Shown one piece after another: positions 5,237-7,225 of a stretch of DNA of 7,225 nt; the stretch's first letter is position 1, and each line of letters starts with the position of its first letter. Source of the DNA: an uncultured Collinsella sp. (lineage in GTDB: Bacteria > Actinomycetota > Coriobacteriia > Coriobacteriales > Coriobacteriaceae); NCBI GenBank assembly GCA_900552185.1, contig URYT01000096.1, positions 1-7,225 on the forward strand. The letters are read 5' to 3'. Position numbers and translations under genes: made by a program. The notes below the pieces were generated by a model, which was given only the letters and a program-made list of their open reading frames with translations, had not been told where the DNA came from and did no database searches.

Positions 5237-5814
5237 TTTTGGCTTCTCAATCGCCGCGCCGCATAGAGCTGATGCGCGAGGCAGGCTACAACATTCGCGT
5301 GATTCCCGCGGATATCGACGAAACGCCCTTTGATGGCGAGCCCCCGCTCACGCTTGTCGAGCGCTTGGCACGCGCCAAGGCGGCTGCCGTTGCTGCCGAG
5401 TATGCCGATCCCAATGAGTTGACCGTCGCGGCCGACACCATCGTCACCTTCGACGGCAAGATTTTGGGCAAGCCGGCAACCGAGGGCGAGGCGCGCACCA
5501 TGCTTCGTGAGCTTTCGGGCCGCACGCACCAGGTCGCAACCGGCGTCTGCATCGTTAAGGCAGGCGATACGGCCGCCCCGCATGCCGCCGAGAGCCTGTC
5601 GTTTGTCGATGTGACCGACGTGACATTCTACGAGCTCACCGACGAACAGATCGAGCGCTACGTCGCCTCGGGTGAGCCCATGGACAAGGCCGGCGCCTAC
5701 GGCATTCAGGGCACAGGCGGACGCATGCTCGTGCACGATATTTCGGGCGACTTCTATAACGTGGTGGGCCTACCCATCGCCCGCGTCGCGCGCGCGATTC
5801 AAAAACTCTCGTAA
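5233..5814 (+). CDS. maf: Maf family nucleoside triphosphate pyrophosphatase
   Basis: Maf proteins hydrolyse non-canonical or modified nucleoside triphosphates (often dTTP/UTP in the YhdE branch) to the monophosphate and pyrophosphate, cleaning the nucleotide pool; some have been linked to septum formation. The 193-residue product has the full family signature: N-terminal ASQSPRR (4-10), AADTIV (66-71) with acidic D68, GKP (79-81), G-R-THQVATGV (96-105), and SGEPMDKAGAYGIQG (146-160) with K152 and Q159, followed by ISGDFYNVVGLPI (170-182). Length is normal. The ATG overlaps the DJ-1 stop (ATGA), with GAGGA at 5219-5223 inside the upstream gene as ribosome-binding site, so expression should be coupled. 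The substrate class is most like dTTP/UTP pyrophosphatase, by inference. A hairpin follows directly at 5823-5845. Confidence 0.94.
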   Translation: MILASQSPRRIELMREAGYNIRVIPADIDETPFDGEPPLTLVERLARAKAAAVAAEYADPNELTVAADTIVTFDGKILGKPATEGEARTMLRELSGRTHQVATGVCIVKAGDTAAPHAAESLSFVDVTDVTFYELTDEQIERYVASGEPMDKAGAYGIQGTGGRMLVHDISGDFYNVVGLPIARVARAIQKLS

Positions 5815-5822
5815 TTGCATCT

Positions 5823-5854
5823 GGCGCTGGGTATCCCCCGGCGCCTACAATTTT
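5823..5854 (+). terminator. Probable terminator of the DJ-1/maf operon
   Basis: GGCGCTGGG (5823-5831) pairs with CCCGGCGCC (5837-5845) over 9 bp including one U-G, with a 5-base loop. It is followed by TACAATTTT, so the U-run is delayed by five bases and the terminator may be leaky. It begins 8 bases after the maf stop, the usual place. Confidence 0.55.
5846..5851 (+). promoter_or_regulatory. Possible -10 element of the P1 peptidase gene
   Basis: TACAAT is a 5-of-6 match to TATAAT and sits immediately after the hairpin arm. No proper -35 box is seen 16-18 bases upstream, since that space is the hairpin. The transcript would start near 5858 with a leader of about 58 bases that contains the perfect palindrome CCGTACGG (5861-5868). 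Confidence 0.4.
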
Positions 5855-5915
5855 GGCGTACCGTACGGATCCCGACCGGGCACAAGGCGCGGCGGAAAAC
5901 CGATAGGAGTTAAAC

Positions 5916-6922
5916 ATGGATACACTGCTCGAGGCCATTGACGTCTGCGATGTCGATGGCTTTTGCTATGGCAACTATACGGACGAGGAGGCCGGCACCG
6001 GTTGCACCGTAATCGTGGCGCCCGAGGGTGCCACCGGCGGCGTTGACGTTCGCGGCGGTGCTCCAGCATCGCGCGAAACCGACCTGCTGCGACCCGAGAA
6101 CACCGTCGACAAGGTCCACGCCGTCTGCCTTTCGGGCGGATCGGCCTTTGGCCTCGAAGCGGCGTGGCCCGCGAGCTTGAGAGCCGCGGCATCGGCCTTC
6201 CCGTCGGTCCCACGCAGGTGCCTATCGTGTGCTCCAGCTGTATCTTCGATCTTGCCTTTGGCGACCCCACCGTGCGCCCCGACATTGAGGCCGGTATCGC
6301 CGCCGTGCGCGAAGCACTCGACCACACCCCCACCAAGCTCGAACAGGGCAACGTAGGCGCCGGCACGGGCGCCACCGTGGGTAAGCTCATGGGGCCTGCC
6401 ACCTGCATGAAGGCCGGCCTTGGAGCTGCTGCCGTGGCGCTCGGCCCCATCAAGGTGGGCGCCGTGGTCTCGGTCAACGCCTGCGGCAACGTTGTCGACC
6501 CCTTCACCGGCGAGTGGGTTGCCGGTATGCGCGCCGCAGCCGATAGCGACCAGATCGTCGACATGGAACTCGCAGCCTTTGCCGCCGCCGGATCCATGCA
6601 GATGCCTCTCGACCGCACCAACACCACCATCAGCTGCATCGTCACCAACGTGGAACTCACTAAGGCACAAGCCACCAAGGTCTCCCAGATGGCCGCAGAC
6701 GCCTACGCACACGCCATCCGTCCCACGCACACCACCAACGACGGCGACACCATCTACGTTCTCGCAAGCGGCTCGCTCGGTACCGATGCGTCCGCGCGCA
6801 TCCCGCTCGACCTGATCGGGCTCGTCGCCACACGCGCGCTTGAGGCGGCCATCGTCGCCGGGTGCACCGAGGCGACAGCCCTACACGGGCTCCCCGCCCA
6901 TCGCGACATCGCGGCCCCTTAA
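5916..6922 (+). pseudogene. P1 family (NylC/DmpA-like) peptidase, frameshifted
   Basis: The family (MEROPS S58, Ntn-hydrolase fold) comprises self-cleaving aminopeptidases or amidases such as DmpA and NylC. The N-terminal part reads from ATG 5916, with AGGAGT at 5905-5910, through VCLSGGSAFGLEAA (residues 70-83). The rest is in another frame, from about 6161 to the TAA at 6920-6922: VARELESRGIGLPVGPTQVP, GNVGAGTGA, VSVNACGNVVDP, then NTT at 6620-6628 (autocleavage Asn with Thr nucleophile, as in NylC N266/T267) and NDGDT with the two acidic residues matching NylC D306/D308. Relatives read SGGSAFGL-x-AADGV at the junction, so Asp-Gly and one extra base are missing, probably a 7-base deletion near 6159-6166. 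Joined, the product would be about 337 residues, a normal length. Unrepaired, the first frame ends at 6356 after 146 codons and lacks all catalytic residues. A GTG at 6164 could in principle restart translation but has no ribosome-binding site. Everything else looks intact, so the break is recent, or an assembly error. Confidence 0.88.
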
Positions 6923-6956
6923 TCAACGATCGGGCCCATCCAAGCCGTTCGCGGAC

Positions 6957-7000
6957 AACGCCCCGCCCCTCACCGGACATCCGGCAGGACGCGGGGCGTT
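6957..7000 (+). terminator. Terminator after the P1 peptidase gene
   Basis: AACGCCCCGC (6957-6966) pairs perfectly with GCGGGGCGTT (6991-7000). The 24-base loop contains a further CCGG-acat-CCGG hairpin (6973-6984). The T-run is poor (TTGCTCT), but the stem shares its CGCCCCGC/GCGGGGCG core with the ppk1 terminator. Confidence 0.65.
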
Positions 7001-7005
7001 GCTCT

Positions 7006-7018
7006 ATGCTGATAGCAT
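7006..7018 (+). promoter_or_regulatory. Extended -10 element of the antiporter gene
   Basis: TGATAGCAT (7010-7018) fits TGn-TANNNT and predicts a transcript start near 7025, about 26 bases before the ATG at 7051. The same bases form a perfect small hairpin, ATGCT-gat-AGCAT (7006-7018), followed by CTTTT, so an additional terminator role for the upstream unit is also possible. As with the methyltransferase gene, the -35 region falls inside the preceding terminator arm. Confidence 0.35.
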
Positions 7019-7050
7019 CTTTTGACCATCACGATATTCAAGGCTCCACG

Positions 7051-7225
7051 ATGTCCGATTCAACTCCAAATCCCACCGTTCAAGACGCGCCGCACAAGCA
7101 TGGCATCAGCCTCATGGGGCTCATCGCGCTCGTCATCAGCTCGGCAATCGGCTCGGGCGTGTTCGCACTCTCCACTGATGTCTCGGCCGCCGCGGCTCCC
7201 GGACCCGCGCTCATTGCCTGGCTCA
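7051..7225 (+). CDS. APC-superfamily basic amino acid antiporter, N-terminal part
   Basis: The window ends after 58 codons. The visible product has a short polar N terminus (residues 1-18) and a first membrane segment (about 19-41, ISLMGLIALVISSAIGSGVF) holding the AIGSGVF motif. In AdiC and related APC antiporters this GSG loop breaks TM1 and binds the substrate amino-acid backbone. The following STDVSAAAAPGPALIAWL, leading into TM2, is like the basic amino acid/polyamine antiporters (APA family), including arginine:ornithine exchangers (ArcD-type) of the ADI pathway. Substrate cannot be fixed from this fragment. The ATG at 7051 follows a weak AAGG (7040-7043). An ADI role would fit the putative arginine deiminase at the left edge, but this is inference. 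Confidence 0.85.
   Translation, partial: MSDSTPNPTVQDAPHKHGISLMGLIALVISSAIGSGVFALSTDVSAAAAPGPALIAWL

Noticed and set aside
6150..6170. Programmed ribosomal frameshifting as explanation for the split peptidase frames
   Set aside because: There is no slippery heptamer, no stimulatory Shine-Dalgarno or evident pseudoknot, and conserved Asp-Gly codons are also missing, which points to a deletion.
5845..6678. Minus-strand open frame (277 codons) opposite the P1 peptidase gene
   Set aside because: The plus strand encodes clear P1 peptidase motifs throughout; the antisense product is Arg/Ser/Pro-rich with no domain.

Overview
The window looks like chromosomal DNA of a high-GC, Gram-positive actinobacterium, most likely a gut Coriobacteriia member close to Collinsella. 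The reasons are the strongly GC-biased codon third positions, the recognisable protein families, and GC-rich terminator hairpins built on a CGCCCCGC/GCGGGGCG core. The organism assignment is inference. No CRISPR array, insertion sequence, tRNA or rRNA gene was seen.

Layout, left to right. The first 31 bases hold the start of a minus-strand gene whose ten visible residues fit the N terminus of arginine deiminase. Then comes an unusually long and AT-rich non-coding stretch (about 32-580) filled with paired short direct repeats. The plus strand then carries ppk1 (polyphosphate kinase with a long extra C-terminal tail, 581-3160) and a strong terminator. After these come an RlmD/RumA-type 23S rRNA m5U methyltransferase (3274-4587) and a two-gene operon of a DJ-1/PfpI-family protein (4694-5236) and a Maf nucleotide pyrophosphatase (5233-5814) that overlap by ATGA. 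Next is a P1-family (NylC/DmpA-like) Ntn-peptidase gene broken by a frameshift (5916-6922), then a second CGCCCCGC-type terminator. The window ends in the start of an APC-superfamily basic amino acid antiporter (7051 onward).

How the genes relate. Most plus-strand genes appear to be separate short transcription units, each with its own terminator and/or a -10-like element just upstream. Only the DJ-1/maf pair is clearly co-translated. The DJ-1 and Maf proteins both fit metabolite damage control and nucleotide-pool sanitation. The outer genes (putative arginine deiminase at the left, putative arginine/ornithine-type antiporter at the right) may belong to arginine catabolism, but they point away from each other and are only partly visible.

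Most worth a second look: the Ala/Pro/Glu-rich linker plus basic, Gly/Leu-rich tail on Ppk1; the repeat-dense AT-rich region upstream of ppk1; the probable 7-base deletion in the P1 peptidase gene; and the recurring terminator-then-promoter junctions. I did not find a clear new multi-gene system here.
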